DNA of 64,000 nucleotides from Zingiber officinale (GCF_018446385.1 NC_055986.1:81987659-82051658), one strand, 5' to 3'; counted from the stretch's first letter, positions 21,701 to 34,904 are shown. Made by a program: numbers and translations. Notes: a model not told the origin generated them from the sequence alone.

Positions 21701-24111
21701 ACTGATGTTGGTTAATCCTAGGAAAACATATCGGTTCCACTGTACAAAAAATTTTGTACAAGTGTCGAACCTTTCCTTAAATAACCTATTGTGTTCTTTA
21801 GAAGTTAAATTAGGAATCGCAGACGGAACTTAACATCATTGATTCCAAATTTAACTTATCTGTTCTTGATAGTTTAGATTTGAATCGCAAGCGGAACTTA
21901 ACACTATTGATTCAAATCCACCTATGTTATTAATTCTATTAAATATTAATTTCTAAAATTGGCTTCAAGGACTGCATGATGAGGCACATGACCTTCTTGG
22001 ATATGGGAGCAACCACCACCGCCTAGTCAAAGCCTTTTAAGGAAAGCTAATATTTAATTTCCTTAAATAACTCTAGGTTAACCAAAATGAATAATCGAAT
22101 CACAAATTCAAAAAAGAAGAAACATAAACTCAAAAAAACTTATTTGAAAAACTAGATCTAATTACCTCTTGTATTTAGAATTCTTACAAAGAAAATAACT
22201 AGTATGATGCAGAAGAAAATTACTAGTTATACCTTCTCTTTGTAAGCTAATGACCTCGAGATCTTCTGCCGTATTCCTCACCTCGCCTTGGACGTCGTGT
22301 GGGTGACGATCCTCTAAGATGAACACCACCCAAAAACTTCCTCCTCTTCTTCTAAAATCTGGCCACCACCACTACCAAGGAGAAGAGAGCAAAGGGAAAG
22401 GGAGAAGGGAGAGGGCCGGCCACCAAGAGATCTCCAAGCAAGAGAATAAGAGTTGTGTCTCATGAAGCCCTCTCACCCCTTCTTTTATATTACTTGCCCA
22501 AGACAAATAAGGAAAAACTTTTTACAAAAAATAAAATCATCCAAGAGTTTTTCCTTTTTCCTTGTTATTTTTCCTTTTCTTTCCTCTTGATTGAATCAAT
22601 CACCAAATTTGATTTTGTGATGATTTTAATTTATTTTATTATGGCCGGCCCCTTGCTTGGGCACCAAGCAAGGTGGCCAGCCACCTCATCAAGGGAATAA
22701 AGGAAATATAATTTTTAAAAATTTTACAAGAAGAAATCCTCTTATAAAATTTACAAGCTCTCTTTCCTAAAGTAGGAGTTAAAAAAAAGGAAAGTTCTAA
22801 AAATTAAAACTATGTTTTAAAATTTAAAACTTCTCTAACAAAATTTCCTTTTTTAACATGATGAAAGGAAATTTTAATTTTAAAACTTATCTCCCTTTTT
22901 TTCTTAAACCATGAGGATGGTTAAAAAAGGAAAGTTTTAAAACTTTTAAAACTCTCTATTAAAACATGTGGCCTAATTCAAATAAGGAAAGTTTTAAAAA
23001 TTAAAATCTCTTTTAAAACTTATAGTTTTCTACAAAGAGAAGATTTTAAAAATTCAAAACACCCCTCCTATTTGAAATAATTGTGGCTGGCCCCTACATG
23101 CTTGGTCACCAAGCAATAGGGCCGACCCAAGCAATGGGCTGACCCCCTTCTTGGACACCAAGACGGGCCTTTCTTTGGATGGACTTGAGGCTTTAATGAT
23201 GCTACGACAGGGACCTAGAGGAGAAATTGGTTTTGACCTTCCGATGAGCTTGAGTATCCCGTGTTCGCCTCGAACACACAACTCAAGTTCATCGATAATA
23301 ACTCATTCCACTAGAGAGTTATTACCACACTACCGCACCAATCCCAAATTATATTATGGGCTCCTTCTTATCATGAGTGTGTTAGTCTCCCTGTGTTTAA
23401 GATTAAGAATGTCCACTAATTAAGTAAGTTACTGACAATTTACTTAATTAATATCTATCTCCAAGAGTAGTACCACTCAACTTCATTGTCATGTCGGACT
23501 AGGTCCACCTGCATGGTTTAACATGACAATCCTTATGAGCTCCTCTTGGGGACATTCTCAACCCAGATAACTAGGACACAGATTCCTTCTATAATCAACA
23601 ACATACACTATAAGTAATATCATTTCCTAACTTATCGGGCATATTGATTTATCGAGCTAAACCTCACCCTTTGATAAGTCAAAAAAATAAATATTAAATA
23701 TATGTGCTTGTTATTATATTAGGATTAAGAGCGCACACTTCCATAATAACTAAGGTCTAGTTCTTTTACTAAGTCAGTACAAAAAGAACTTACCTAAATG
23801 GTCCTACTCAATACACTTAAAATGTATCAGTGTAATTTATTAGTCAAGATGGACTAATACTTAATTACACTACGACTATTTTGATGCTTTGTTCCTTTCC
23901 ATTTTAGTCGTGAGCAACTTATTTTTAATTTATAGAGAACCGACAACATGATCTTCTGAGTATGACACCACACTCCATGTTGTCTACTATATAAATTAAT
24001 TAAACAATTACATTTAACAAATAAATGCAGATATTGACCAATGTGATTCTTTTATTTCAACAAATAAATGTTTACAAAAACTAGGCTTTTAGTATACACT
24101 CTAACAACTGA
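21701..24111 (-). mobile_element. Solo copia LTR (2.4 kb) with target duplication ACTGA
   Basis: The segment 21706-24106 starts TGTTGGTTAATCC and ends CTCTAACA (minus sense TGTTAGAGTGT...AACCAACA) and is flanked by exact ACTGA at 21701-21705 and 24107-24111. It has no primer site, polypurine tract or coding sequence. It includes a GGCCGGCC-bearing segment near 22410 and several AT-rich homopolymer runs. The class of ends resembles that of the copia element at 35875-44785. It is the product of recombination between two LTRs of a former full element. Confidence 0.85.
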
Positions 24112-24613
24112 GTCACCCTCTTTGGATCCATTTTGATTTGGTACAGTGGTGGAGATCTCATGAATCTTTGCCAATTTTCTCCAAACCTCCTTGGCATCCT
24201 CGAATTCTCCAATTTGAGCCAAAATATTGCTTGGCAATAAATTGACTAATAGCTTGGTCACTTTATCATTTGTCTCGCTCCTTTGAATTTGCTCTTGGCT
24301 CCATTTGGTCTTCTTGAGGATCTTGCCTTTTGAATTTCTTAGAGCTTCGAAGCCTTCCATTAGAGCAAACCATTGCTCTATTTCCATCATCAAGAAATTT
24401 TTGATTCTTAATTTCCAAGAATCGAAGCTTGTCATAGTGAATGGTGGAGGCACCCTCGTGTCGAATCCTAGTCCATCTCGGAATTCCATCTTGAAGGTGA
24501 GCCTTTTAATGAAGTCTTTGACTTTTGAATTTGCTTCAACTTCTTCACCCTCTAGCCTTGTTGTCCCTTCCGGCGATGATTTCGGTGAAGAGCAACCTCG
24601 CTTAGATACCACT

Positions 24614-26314
24614 TGTTAGGGTCGAAATATGCTAAAGGAGGGGGGTGAATAGCTCGTCGTGCGCTCATCGTCTTGTCGTCGCTTGTTTCTTGGTGATGAT
24701 ATGCAGCGGAAAATACAAGAAACACAAATACAACACTAACACGAAGGATTTACTTGGTATCCACCTCAAAGAAGAGGTGATTAATCTAAGGATCCACACA
24801 TGACATAGACTCTCCACTATGAAAACACTCATTTACGGTAACTACCGAAGGCGGAGAAGCCTGTACAGCACTCACACACAACAAGAAGAAAATAAGAAGC
24901 AAATACAAGTAAATCTTATAAGATTTTACAGCATAAAACCCTAGCTTTCTTTTCTTCTTACTTGTTGTTGCCTCTTGACCTTGGAAATGCAAGAATACAT
25001 TGCTCCAAGAAGCTTCAAGATCTGGCTGTGAGCTCTGTGGAGAAATCGATATGTATCCGAGAAGAATCGGGTGAAGATCTGCTGAAGAAAACGCTTGCAA
25101 CGACTTTATCCAGTCCCAACGGTTGGATCCCAATTGATTGGGTTGCTCCCAATCGATTGGGGAGACTTTGGATCGATCGGTTGATCGATTCAGAGCGCCT
25201 CTGTATTTTCTGGAACTCGCTTGAATCGATTCCCCGATCGATTCACTATCCCTCGCATGATTCCAGTCTCCCAATCGATCACTCGATCGATTGGAAGCTC
25301 CCAATCGATCAGGTGATCGATTGGGAGGCGTTCTGTGTGTCAGTGCTTCTTCCCCAATCGATCACTCGATCAATTGGGAGAAGAATTTATCGTGGCACCT
25401 CACCCAAGCGATCAACCGATCGATTGGACATGAGCTAATCGATCGGTTGATCGATTCTGCTCACTCATGACTTGACAAATCAAGTCCAAAGTCCCTCAAA
25501 CTAACATCCAGTCAACCATGATATGTTGGGACATCATGCCTAGCATCCGGTCACCCTCGACCTGCTAGGACTTCCTCACCAAGTGTCCGGTCAATCCCTT
25601 TGACCCACTTGGACTTTTCTCCTTGTGCCAAGTATCCGGTCAAACCTTTGATTTACTTGGACTTCTCAATACCAGGTGTCCGATCAACCTTGACCCACTT
25701 GGATTTTCACATGCCTGGCTTCACTCACCAGGACTTCTCTTCTACCTAGCTTCACTCACTAGGATTACTCATCTATCTGGCTTCACTCACCAGGACTTTC
25801 ACCTAGCTTCACTCACTAGGGTTTCCCATATGCCTGGCTTCACTCACCAGGACTTTCACTTAGCTTCACTCACTAGGGTTTTTATACTGCCTAGCTTCAC
25901 TCACTAGGTCTTTCACCTGGCTTCACTCACCAGGATTTTCCAACTGTCTAGCTTCACTTACCAGCACTTCTCCTTTGCCTAGCTTCACTCACTAGGTCTT
26001 TCACCTGGCTTCACTCACCAGGATTTTTCAAATGTTTGGCTTCACTCACAAGGACTTTCCATCTGCCTAGCTTCACTCACTAGGAATTTTCAGTCAAGTA
26101 TCCAGTCAGTGTTGACGTACTTGACTCTTTTTCACTTCTAACTGGCCAACCTTGACCAACGGAGAATTGTTCCATCAATCTCCATGTATTATCAGTCTCT
26201 ATGTATTGCCAATGTATTGTCAAACATCGAAACTCATACATCAAGACTCAAGCTTGAGTCATCTCAAGCTTAGTCAACCAGGTCAACCTTGACTTAGGGA
26301 ATATTGCACCAATA
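24614..26314 (-). mobile_element. 5' LTR of the gag-only element
   Basis: Minus strand TATTGGTGCAATATTCCC (26314, a TGTTGG variant) to CGACCCTAACA (24614), followed by the primer-binding site. It carries the same palindrome and CTTCACTCAC arrays as its partner. Confidence 0.88.
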
Positions 26315-26319
26315 ATTTT

Positions 26320-27671
26320 ACCATACCTGACCTGTGTACCTAGATCATATTATTTGATCCATATATCTTTTGGTACACATTTTGGTAGAGATGGATAGGA
26401 TCAAGATATTTTCATGCTTAGTGTCATGCATCATCTCACATGATTGCATGCTGTGGGATTGTTGGCTCCATTATTGTTGAGCACATCACTAGTTACATGG
26501 ATCTGCACACACAACCACTCATGGGTTAGTGATTTTTATCAGGCAGGGTATGTTGCAGCAGGTTGCTCTGTCAAGGGCTTCGCTGGTCCACTCATGGATA
26601 GTGTGACGCAGCGTAGTAGCAGGGCAGGGATCCCTCCTCTAGACTGGCTCAGGGAGATAAGAGCATTGAGCTCCCCCACTTATGATTTGGGGTAAGGAGG
26701 ATAGGTGTACTCCGACAGCATCCCGTCCACTCAGTCACTCAGGAGCAGTGATGGCAGAGTGCACGGTTGTCACAACCCCCCACTCGGTCTCACCATCGTG
26801 TGTGAGACGACTGACTGACATCAGGGGTGACCAGGACATGTTGCATCATATGCACTGACTGCATTTATTACTTGTGCTTGCTGCACTTTATATGCTGCAT
26901 ATTTGGTGAATGCATATGTTTGACATGCATACAGGATTTATGATACTCTCGATCTGACGACCTTGTTACCCCTATACTCAGGTCTTGGTTAGTACAAATA
27001 CTCCTTCTCCTTACAGTTCTGCATTTTTCACATGATATATATCCATGATACTGTACGTATATTTATTATTAGTTGTTATACTTTGCTATGCATGTCAACT
27101 TGGTATCCGCTGAGGAGTTGACTCACCTCGTTGATATTACCATTTTCAGGTTGAGGCTGCCGAGAGGATTTCCAGTCGCTAGCCCCCCTCCAGATTGGGA
27201 GGATTTCCGTTTTGGATCTTTTCTTTGGTTTCCTTATTATGTTATCGTCTATGTTTTCATACTTGCATCTTTTTGACACTTTGGATCTTGAATGGTCCTT
27301 TATTATCGATGGATTTTCATTTGGTATATCTTCCTACATGCCTGCCCGGACGCTAAAAGAGGTAGGTTTGGATGTACGTTGGTGATTTGAGTTTTATGGG
27401 TGTAGTTGAGTAGGATATAAGATTTGAGTTTTATGAGTGTAGTTGAGTAGGATATTTGAGATAATTTCCTTATCATTGCTTAGGTTTAGTTTTTACTATT
27501 AAACTGCGTGGGTGCGTGGGTGCTTGCTTATTTTATATATATATATGTTCCAGCTGTGTTGGACGAGGTTTGTGTGGCCCAGAGGGCTTGTAGGTATGTC
27601 TCAGATTGTCACCCGTACAGGGGAGATGCTGCCGAAATTTCTTCTAACAGGGACTCCCCCGGGGCGTGACA
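26320..27671 (+). mobile_element. Gypsy chromovirus LTR, right part
   Basis: Continues the LTR begun at 10250 after the ATTTT-flanked insertion. It ends CCGGGGCGTGACA at 27671, followed by a primer-binding site. The CA end pairs with the TG start at 10250. No reading frame of note. Confidence 0.75.
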
Positions 27672-27677
27672 ATTTAT

Positions 27678-27692
27678 TTGGTATCAGAGCCA
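27678..27692 (+). other. Primer-binding site of the gypsy element
   Basis: TTTGGTATCAGAGCC lies 7-8 bp after the LTR end and contains TGGTATCAGAGC, complementary to initiator tRNA-Met. Confidence 0.85.
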
Positions 27693-28002
27693 GGTTTCGG
27701 ATGCTTAGTTTTTGTATTTTGGTTTTGCGTGTTTATCTGATACCAATTTACTTGGTATCAGAGCGGGTTACGATACCTACTTTTCGTGTTCTGGATTTGA
27801 GAGTTAGCCCAAGTTTGCTAGTTAACTTGGGTATTTATTTTTTCAGATTTATACGGGTTTCCGTCAATTTTCTCGTCCATAATTTTGAGGTCAAAATTGG
27901 GGACTGGACAGTGACGGAACATCTCTAGACGACAAATAGGTAAAAAGGTAATATTATAATTTTTGTTACTTGTAGTAATATCTGAGTTATAACTTAACAG
28001 AT

Positions 28003-30345
28003 ATGAGGAGATCTACACGAGCAGCTACGTCGAGACGTGGTGCTGGACGACCATGTAAGAGGACTTTGGAATCTCTGGCAACGGACTCGCCAGAGATCCC
28101 TACTGGGGTTGAGCCTATCAATCAGGGACAAACTCAAGATACTGCAGGTGCGTCGAGTTCTTAGACTCCGATGGCTTCGTCAGAGGTACCCACCCATACA
28201 TTATACACTGTAACACCCGTGGCAAACCCGATACCTCCACCAACAGAGGTTGCGGTGTACCCAGCACCACCGCCACCTGGACCTACTGTGTACCCAGCAC
28301 CAGCGACACTCGCGCCCCCAGTGCCTACAATGTACCCAGCACCTGCACCAGCGGTACCGGTTGCTCCATTTACGGTACCACCACCTACCGTACCTCCAGC
28401 CGTGACCACTCATATCGACCCTGTAGTACCACCAGTGGTACATGCTCCAGCTTATGCAGCAGCACCAGGAGTACCTCCCCCAATCTATCCAACGGTACCA
28501 CCTGTAGCACCAGCTCCAGTGATTCTGCCAGTTCCCACGTCGATCCCTACCCACCTCACTGATATTGTCGCAGTACGAGCCCGGATCCCAGCATTGGCCG
28601 AGTCGATTCACACTATTCCGAGGAGAGACTGATACGAGCGTGGCCCAATCCTGGATTGAGACTATGGAGCGGACCTTCTTCTATATAGCTTGCTCAGAGT
28701 GGGAGAAAGCAGAGCTTGCTGCTTTCCATTTACGAGATGAGGCTGGTATCTGGTGGGATATGCAGCGTTCTATCATAGGTGAGTAGAATATTACCTGGAT
28801 GAGTTTCAGAGAGGATTTTGAGAGCCAGTATTGCCCACGAACATATCAGATGACTCGCCGGCAGAATTTTCTAAGTCTGCGGCAGAACAACCGTACGGTG
28901 ACAGAGTATAATGCTGAGTTTAATCGGTTGGCCAGGTTTTGTCTAGAATTAGTTGCTGAAGACAGATCCCGCATGCTACAGTTTGTCCAGGGACTGGATG
29001 GACATTTGTAAGTAAAGATTGCCAGTTTTGGTAATTCTTCCTACATAGAGACATTGGACAAAGCCCTGATGATAGAGTCAGCTCACCAGAGAGCATACCC
29101 GGACAAGAAAAAGAAACAAACGGATCGGACATCTGGACAGATCCAGCAGCCACAGGCTACACAGCAGCAGAGTGGTCTTAGTCGGACGGGTCAGGGAACT
29201 TCTGGGGTAGCTGGTCAGCCTCAGAAGTCGAGGCGGTCTTCATCAGGACGTTTCCGGCCTCCTCAGCAGACCCGAAACAACCCGCCAGAGACATCCACTG
29301 CGCCTGGTGTGGGTCCAGAGAGCACACCACATTAGCTTGCACCCTAGGGCTGTCAGTTTGCTATTATTGCAAACTTCCTAGGCACATGAGGCGAGATTGT
29401 TCGCTGAATGCTCAGCATATTGCTTCTAGAGTTTCTGGTCATGGAGTTCAGCTCAGTCAGCCAGGGACTCAGTGAGGAGGGCACAGAGCCCAAACTTCGC
29501 ATCGCCAGCAGAGGATAGCTCCCCCTGCAGCTGCTGCTTATAGCATGCAAGGACAGGAGCACCCCAGCACCCTCATAGTACCACAGAGTTCTGTCGTGGG
29601 ATCGCCATATCAACTGCAGCCTCAACCCCTAGTCTAGTATCTGCAGCCCCAGCCGCTGGTTCAGTATCAGACGCAGTCCCAACTACCAATACAATATCAG
29701 TCGCAACCCTTACATCCACCTCTGGCACAGTATTCAGCACCGCCTCAATGGCAGGCTCCTGCTTAGGCGCAACAGCCTTTGGCAATACTACCACCTCCAC
29801 CACCGCCAGAGACTGGACGTATACACGCGATTACCAGAGAGGATGCGCAGCGGGTCGACGGATCCATTTTCCACGGTACGATTTCCATTTATGCCTTATC
29901 TGCTGATATGCTGATAGATACTAGTAGCTTGCATTCTTTTATATCCCGTACCTTTATGAGGAAGATTGGTAGATTACCCACTTTTAGACCACAACGACTG
30001 ACCGTTTCTGTACCATCCGGTGATACTTTGGACGTCACTCAGGAGGTCAGAGGTTGCCCATTAGACTTTGGCAACATGATACTTACGGTAGATCTTTTAG
30101 TACTGGAGATGGTCGAGTTCGATATTATTCTTGGCATGGATTGGCTGTCAGCATATCATGCCACTGTTGATTGTCAGCCGAGGGTGATCACATTCCGGCC
30201 TCCGAACCAACCCTCGTGGGATTACGCTGGCATCAGAGACGACTGTATATCGACTATTTTGTCGGTTCAGGCTCAGAAGCTGCTATCACATGGCTGTCAG
30301 GGTTTTCTGTTTTCTTTGATTAATACTGAAGATGACAGTAGTTAA
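28003..30345 (+). pseudogene. Chromovirus gag and protease, frame-disrupted
   Basis: ATG at 28003 opens a basic N-terminus (MRRSTRAATSRRGAGRP). A TAG near 28162 and then a proline/valine-rich low-complexity run (28200-28560) follow. After a frameshift near 28600 the retrotransposon Gag domain is clear (IACSEWEKAELAAFHLRDEAGIWW, NFLSLRQNNRTVTEYNAEFNRLARF). A zinc knuckle CYYCKLPRHMRRDC lies near 29350 after several stops. The protease frame 29779-30345 has LIDTSSLHSFI in place of the active-site LIDTGATHSFI, so the catalytic Gly is lost, and then FDIILGMDWL. The sequence stops at 30345, where copia sequence begins. RT is absent. Confidence 0.85.
28200..28560 (+). repeat. Proline/valine/alanine-rich low-complexity coding repeat in gag
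   Basis: Recurrent GTACCACC/CCAGCACC units encode YPAP, PPPTVP and VPP runs. The complementary strand can also be read as Trp/Arg- or Gly-rich peptides, which are not considered real. Confidence 0.7.
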
Positions 30346-32535
30346 AAAGGGACAAAAGTTAAACATGACAAATAGCACTGGAGAAGTTTTGAATGATAGT
30401 AGGTTAGGGAAACTTTGTCTATGCATGTCTAGGAAGCTATGACTTCGACCTGGTACATGTAGCTTAGTGGAATTAGCTGAAGTTACCCTTTATTAATCCT
30501 AGCTGGTTAAACTAAAGTTTTGTACTAAGTTTAGAGGGTATAATTATTGAAAAATTTTGAATGCGTGGTTACTCTAATGATGTCTTAGTGACTCACCACA
30601 GTTTAGACATTTATCCAAAAAATGTCTGCTTGTTGAACCCAAAGCTAAACTTAAATTTAATACAAGTTAAATTAAATCTTAAAATTCAACTTAACTCATC
30701 TCATAAAACTATAAGATCCCTTTATCTGAAAACTTAGACTGGGTGAGAAGAAAATTAAATTAAATTAAAATTAAAACTAAAATTAAAATTAAAATCAAAC
30801 AAAATTAAATTAAATTAAATTAAATCAAAATTAAAACTTAAAATCAAATTAAAATTTAAACTTAAGTTAAAATAAAAAAGTAAAAAATAAACAAGTTAAG
30901 TTAACACAAGCTAAACTTTTTATTCCTACTTCTTTGTAGGAATCTAAATGGATAGTGGACATTGGTTGCTCCCGACACATGACCGGGGATTAGATAATAT
31001 TTACAAACCTGACATTCAAAAGACTAGGAACAATTATCTTTAGAAACAACGACAAACTTAAGGTAATTGAAATAGATAACATTGAACTAGAATCTAATTT
31101 TATTATTTATAGAGTATTACTTATTGAAAATTCTAAATTCAACTTGCTCAATGTTAGTCAATTATGTGATTCAAAGTATAAGGTTAGGTTTATATCCACT
31201 GAATGTTTAATTAAACATATAAAAGACCCCATAATAAAATTAAAAGGATTTAGTAATAATAATATTTATATAATTAACTTAGCCAGCTCCTCACTTAAGT
31301 GTCACTTGACACAAAAGAAGGAAACTTGGCTATGGTATAGAAGATTGTCTCATACTCACTTTAGAAACCTCACCAAACAAAATGGCTTAGTTAGAGGACT
31401 ACCAAAACTACCTAACTTAGACTCAATAATTTGTAATACTTGTCAACAAGGAAAACAAACCAAATCAACCTACAAACCAACTAATCAAACTTAAACCAAT
31501 TCAATACTTGAATTATTACACTTAGATTTATTTGACTCATATGAGATAAAATCTATTAATGGAAACTTATACTGTCTAGTAATAATTGATGATTACTCAA
31601 GATTCACTTAGATAAAATTTTAAAAAAATAAAGATAAAATATTTGAAATATTTAATAATTTTTGTAAACAAACTGAAATAAAAGACTCACAAATCAAAAA
31701 AATTAGGAGTGATAATAGTGGGGAATTTAAAAATCATAGGTTTACTAAATTTTGCTTTGAAAATAGACACTATCAAGAATTTTTATGTCTTGATACACCT
31801 CAATAAAATGGAATAGTTGAAAGAAAAAAATAGAACTTTTAAGAAGTCACTAGGACAATGCTTAATGAATACCAACTACCAAAATATTTCTGGGCAGAAG
31901 CTATTAGTACAACCTGCTAGGTATAAAATAGAACAATAATAAATAAGAAATATAATAAAATCCCATTTGAAATTTACTATAATAAATCACCTAATATTAA
32001 ATACTTTAAAGTATTTAGATGTCTTATTTATATATTAAACATAAGACAATACTTAGGAAAATTCACCTCAAAGGTAGAAAATAGAATCTTTGTAGGGTAC
32101 TTCCTAAATAGTAGAGGATATAGAGTTTATAACAAAATTACTCTTAGAATTAAGGAAACAACTAATGTAAGGTTTGATGAAATAACTAACTCTAAAGAAT
32201 CTAACTCAACCTCAATACCAGCCAATTGCTTTCGTTAGAGCTAGCACTGATCTAGGGGGAGCAAGTGAAATTCAATAAACGAATATGAAGATAAACAAAA
32301 TCCATCACAAGAAAATGATCAAACATAAACTGAGTCTAGAACAATAAGAGTTAGCTCAGACCACATAATTAAACAAATTATATGTGACCCAAACCTAAGA
32401 GTTCAAACTAGATCATCTTTCAGAAATTTAAGTCAAATATCTTTAATTTATAAAATTAAACCCAAAAAAGTAGAAGAATCCCCACTTAACCCAGACTTGA
32501 TATAGCCATGCAAGAAGAATTAGCCCAATCTATGC
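30346..32535 (+). pseudogene. Decayed Sirevirus pol fragment (protease, pre-integrase, integrase, start of RT)
   Basis: Starts abruptly inside the gypsy sequence with GQKLNMTNSTGEVLN. Protease remnant WIVDIGCSRHMTGD lies near 30949 (Ser of the DSG changed to Ile). The GAG-pre-integrase frame 31144-31494 has LWYRRLSHTHFRNL and CNTCQQGKQTK. The integrase core is recognisable but full of stops (LYCLVIIDDYSRFT, IRSDNSGEF, NGIVERK, TMLNEYQLPKYFWAEA) to about 32235. The RT onset AMQEELAQ is near 32505, after which unrelated sequence starts. No LTRs are attached, so this is a truncated, rearranged copy. Confidence 0.8.
30740..30900. repeat. AAATTAAATTA low-complexity tract
   Basis: Runs of AAATTAAAATT and AAATTAAATT within the copia fragment between the gag-like and protease-like parts. 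Simple slippage-type repeat. Confidence 0.85.
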
Positions 32536-34187
32536 TTCCGAAGTCAAAGGAGATGATGAATATGACTTTAGATCTTCAATCAGGGCACAAAAGAGGTGCA
32601 GATCTGGACCAAGATGGATCTCCTAAGAGGGAGAACCTTCCTTCTATTGGAAAGGGGGAGAACTCCCTTTTTAGAGTAGAGGACAGCCCCAGGCAAGACT
32701 CGTGTCATGGTTGTGCCTTTCAGCACGACCAAGGCTTGACTCAACTCTAAAAAGTATTATGGTCGTGCCTTTTAGCATGACCTAGCTATGAAGCAGCTCA
32801 GGTGGAAAGGCACGGCAATGCCAATTGGCATAGCCACCCCTTGAATTGGCTCTAGATACTTAGCATGACAATGCCTTTTGGCATGACCCGATTTTGCTTC
32901 AATTCTAGAAATCTGGCATAGCTATGTAAAACCACTTGACCCAAGCTTGATTGTGCTATGGTGGAGTGGCACGGTCGGGCCTTTTGGCATGACCATGGTC
33001 TGCTTGCCCACAGGTGTGGAGTCATGGCCATGTGACACCACACTACCAGGCTCTTCTCTTCTTCTTTGATCTCTCCGAAGCATGTCTCAACAGTGTTTTC
33101 ACTTCGAAAATGTATCCTATCAACCAAAAAGTAAACAAATAGCAGATCTCTGACAAAGGGAATAATTATACTGAACATATGATAAAGAAGGGTGAAATTG
33201 TATAGTACGTATGCAAAGAAAGTAATGAATGTGCGTCAAAATATACATAAAAGTATATATAATATACGCTCCTCAGGATAATAAAATCCAACAGTCGGTA
33301 CCTCTCCGACTCCGTCATTAGCTCTGTTTGCCTACTCATCTGTACCTTCCGTCTCTTCTCCCACTTCCTCGGCTGCACGACCCTCAAAGAAAACGTATAA
33401 TAATTATTTTCATCATTTAATATATGACCTTTTAAATCTAAAATCCTAAATCCATCTGTAACCATGCCAAGAGGGGCGTCTTGATAAAGGCATATGATAA
33501 AATGAATTTTCTGTATCTCATCGAAGGTTATATATTAACAGAGATGGCTTTCATCCATATTTTTTTCTCAATTAATTAATCATATAAAAAATCCAAAACA
33601 TCTCAATCTTTTAGAATTTTGCAATACTTGTACAACTATTTCCAAATCATTTCTGATCCAAATTATTTTTTCATAATTTTTATAAATTTCATTTAGATAT
33701 TTTTAAAATTGAAATTGAAATTAACTAAATCTTAATTATTGTTTAAATTTGTTCCCTTAATTTTAAATTTCAAAAAATAAATCTAATTAATTTTATGGTC
33801 AATTTAATTAAATAATCCAATCCTAACAATTATTACTAGAGGGGTAAGGGAACCAACTTAATTTCATAGCATGAAACATTTTTAGCATAAAAAAAATTGG
33901 ATCAAAACCTAATTTTTGTATGGGCCCAAACCTAATTTTGGAGATATTATTGATTTTATCAGATAAATAATAAGATGTAACCTAGGTATACTTAATCGTT
34001 TAATTAAAGATAATTACTTATTTAAAAGAACTAGTTATGTTCAAGATTTTTAAGATGTAACTCAATGACTACTTTTGGATTTGGAGTGCTTGGAAATTTA
34101 TGTTGAGTTTGATTGTATTCAAAGTTATTAATTGTATGATCAAAGGATACATTTCACTCCTTACATAAGTTAGGATGCCACCAAATT
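32536..34187. other. Unresolved stretch without a recognised gene
   Basis: 32650-33010 holds several imperfect copies of a motif around CGTGCCTTTTGGCATGACC and its near-complement. The rest becomes increasingly AT-rich. A minus-strand reading frame at 33166-33465 (ending ...RKWEKRRKVQMSRQTELM...) has no recognised motif. No terminal repeats or target duplications could be assigned. Confidence 0.5.
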
Positions 34188-34667
34188 CTATTGGTGCCTC
34201 GTGTTCCTCATTTGTTTGGCTAGCTCGTTGCAACGTTTCCAAAAGAATTTATCCCGCACAGCGGCGGCGAACGACCAGGTCTTGACATCCGGCGCACAAT
34301 TCATCTTGAGTTGTCCTATGATCAAGCAAGCAGATGTATTCGGGTGGGGATCTCCATAGACCCATTCTGGGGGTTGAATCTTGGTTGGTCTTCCTAATTT
34401 GTCCATGCAAAGATATTTCATAGGAGATGACACGATTGGCACCGTGTCACCGTCTTCCAATCGCGATGGTGGTGGTGGACGACTAATTGGATGCTTGCCG
34501 TGGTCGCCTACTCCTTGTGAGGAGAAGGGATGCTCTTTTAGCGTGTATGTGTTAACATGGTGATGCTGATGCTGATGCTGATGCTGATGATGATGTAATT
34601 TTGATCGCAATACAAGAGCAACAATCAAGGTGTAGGCAAGGTGGGCAATGAGGAGGGTCAACTTCAT
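34188..34667 (-). CDS. Putative small secreted protein, family not recognised
   Basis: Uninterrupted 159-codon frame from ATG at 34667 to TAG at 34188. The N-terminus MKLTLLIAHLAYTLIVALVL is a convincing signal peptide or signal anchor. A His/Gln run (residues about 25-36) is encoded by a CAT/CAG repeat. Then come a Ser/Pro-rich linker (SRPPPPSRLEDGD) and a compact C-terminal region with four Cys (YLCMD, ACLII, NCAPD, RCNEL) and the stretch PEWVYGDPHPN. It has no transposon motifs, is flanked by non-TE-like DNA and is the best host-gene candidate in the window. The CACTA element lies 334 bp upstream. A CACGTG motif is found in its upstream DNA. Expression is unproven. Confidence 0.55.
   Translation of the reverse strand: MKLTLLIAHLAYTLIVALVLRSKLHHHQHQHQHQHHHVNTYTLKEHPFSSQGVGDHGKHPISRPPPPSRLEDGDTVPIVSSPMKYLCMDKLGRPTKIQPPEWVYGDPHPNTSACLIIGQLKMNCAPDVKTWSFAAAVRDKFFWKRCNELAKQMRNTRHQ
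34559..34596. repeat. ATGCTG/ATG microsatellite in the secreted-protein ORF
   Basis: Four to five GATGCT repeats followed by GATGATGATG encode the His/Gln run of the minus-strand protein. The repeat is in frame, so length changes would alter only the run. Confidence 0.85.
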
Positions 34668-34731
34668 GGTTGGAGGCGTAGAGAAGTGTGTCTGTTTCCA
34701 GACTCGTATTGTATTGTTTTAATTGATGAGA

Positions 34732-34737
34732 CACGTG
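34732..34737. promoter_or_regulatory. G-box (CACGTG) upstream of the secreted-protein ORF
   Basis: CACGTG lies 65 bp upstream of the ATG at 34667. The G-box is a known plant bZIP/bHLH binding core. A single six-base match is weak evidence on its own. Confidence 0.35.
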
Positions 34738-34904
34738 ATTCTTTGCACGTTACGACAATGTATTTTAAGTTTCTTTTCCTAATTTGGCTGTTAATCTATT
34801 TTGATTGTATTAACTGAAGCTAATTGCCAATATTATTATTGGCATTTATAGTAGGGGGAGTTATCACGAGTGGAGCACAATAATTCTTATAATTTATGTT
34901 AACA

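Larger units (their letters stand above)
19530..24489 (-). pseudogene. Open gag of the 14.9-kb element, split by a solo LTR and a MITE
   Basis: The probable start is ATG at 24489 (MEFRDGLGFDTRVPPPF). The frame runs to 24112, is interrupted by the solo LTR (21706-24106), continues 21705-20582, is interrupted by the MITE (19768-20578) and ends at 19530. With one target-duplication copy removed at each site, the frame continues without a shift or stop, about 580 codons. It has two CCHC knuckles, CFECREHGHYKSKC and CFSCNQKGHYRSQC, a basic middle, a coiled coil near EVLRKENQVLASRLDKLE, and repeated (V)(S/T)REVIP motifs at the C-terminus. It is recognisable as Sirevirus Gag and inactive because of the two insertions. 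Confidence 0.85.
11410..26314 (-). mobile_element. Gag-only Sirevirus-like LTR element containing three nested insertions
   Basis: LTRs at 11410-13130 and 24614-26314 (minus orientation) are flanked by an exact 5-bp target duplication ATTTT. The primer-binding site (complement of GATACCACT, 24605-24613) and the polypurine tract (complement of ATCTCCCCCTTTTT, 13131-13144) are in place. Subtracting the TR-GAG element, solo LTR and MITE inside leaves about 7.5 kb with one open gag and long non-coding DNA. No protease, integrase, RT or RNase H motif is seen. LTRs differ by roughly 6% in a 180-bp sample compared by eye. Confidence 0.85.
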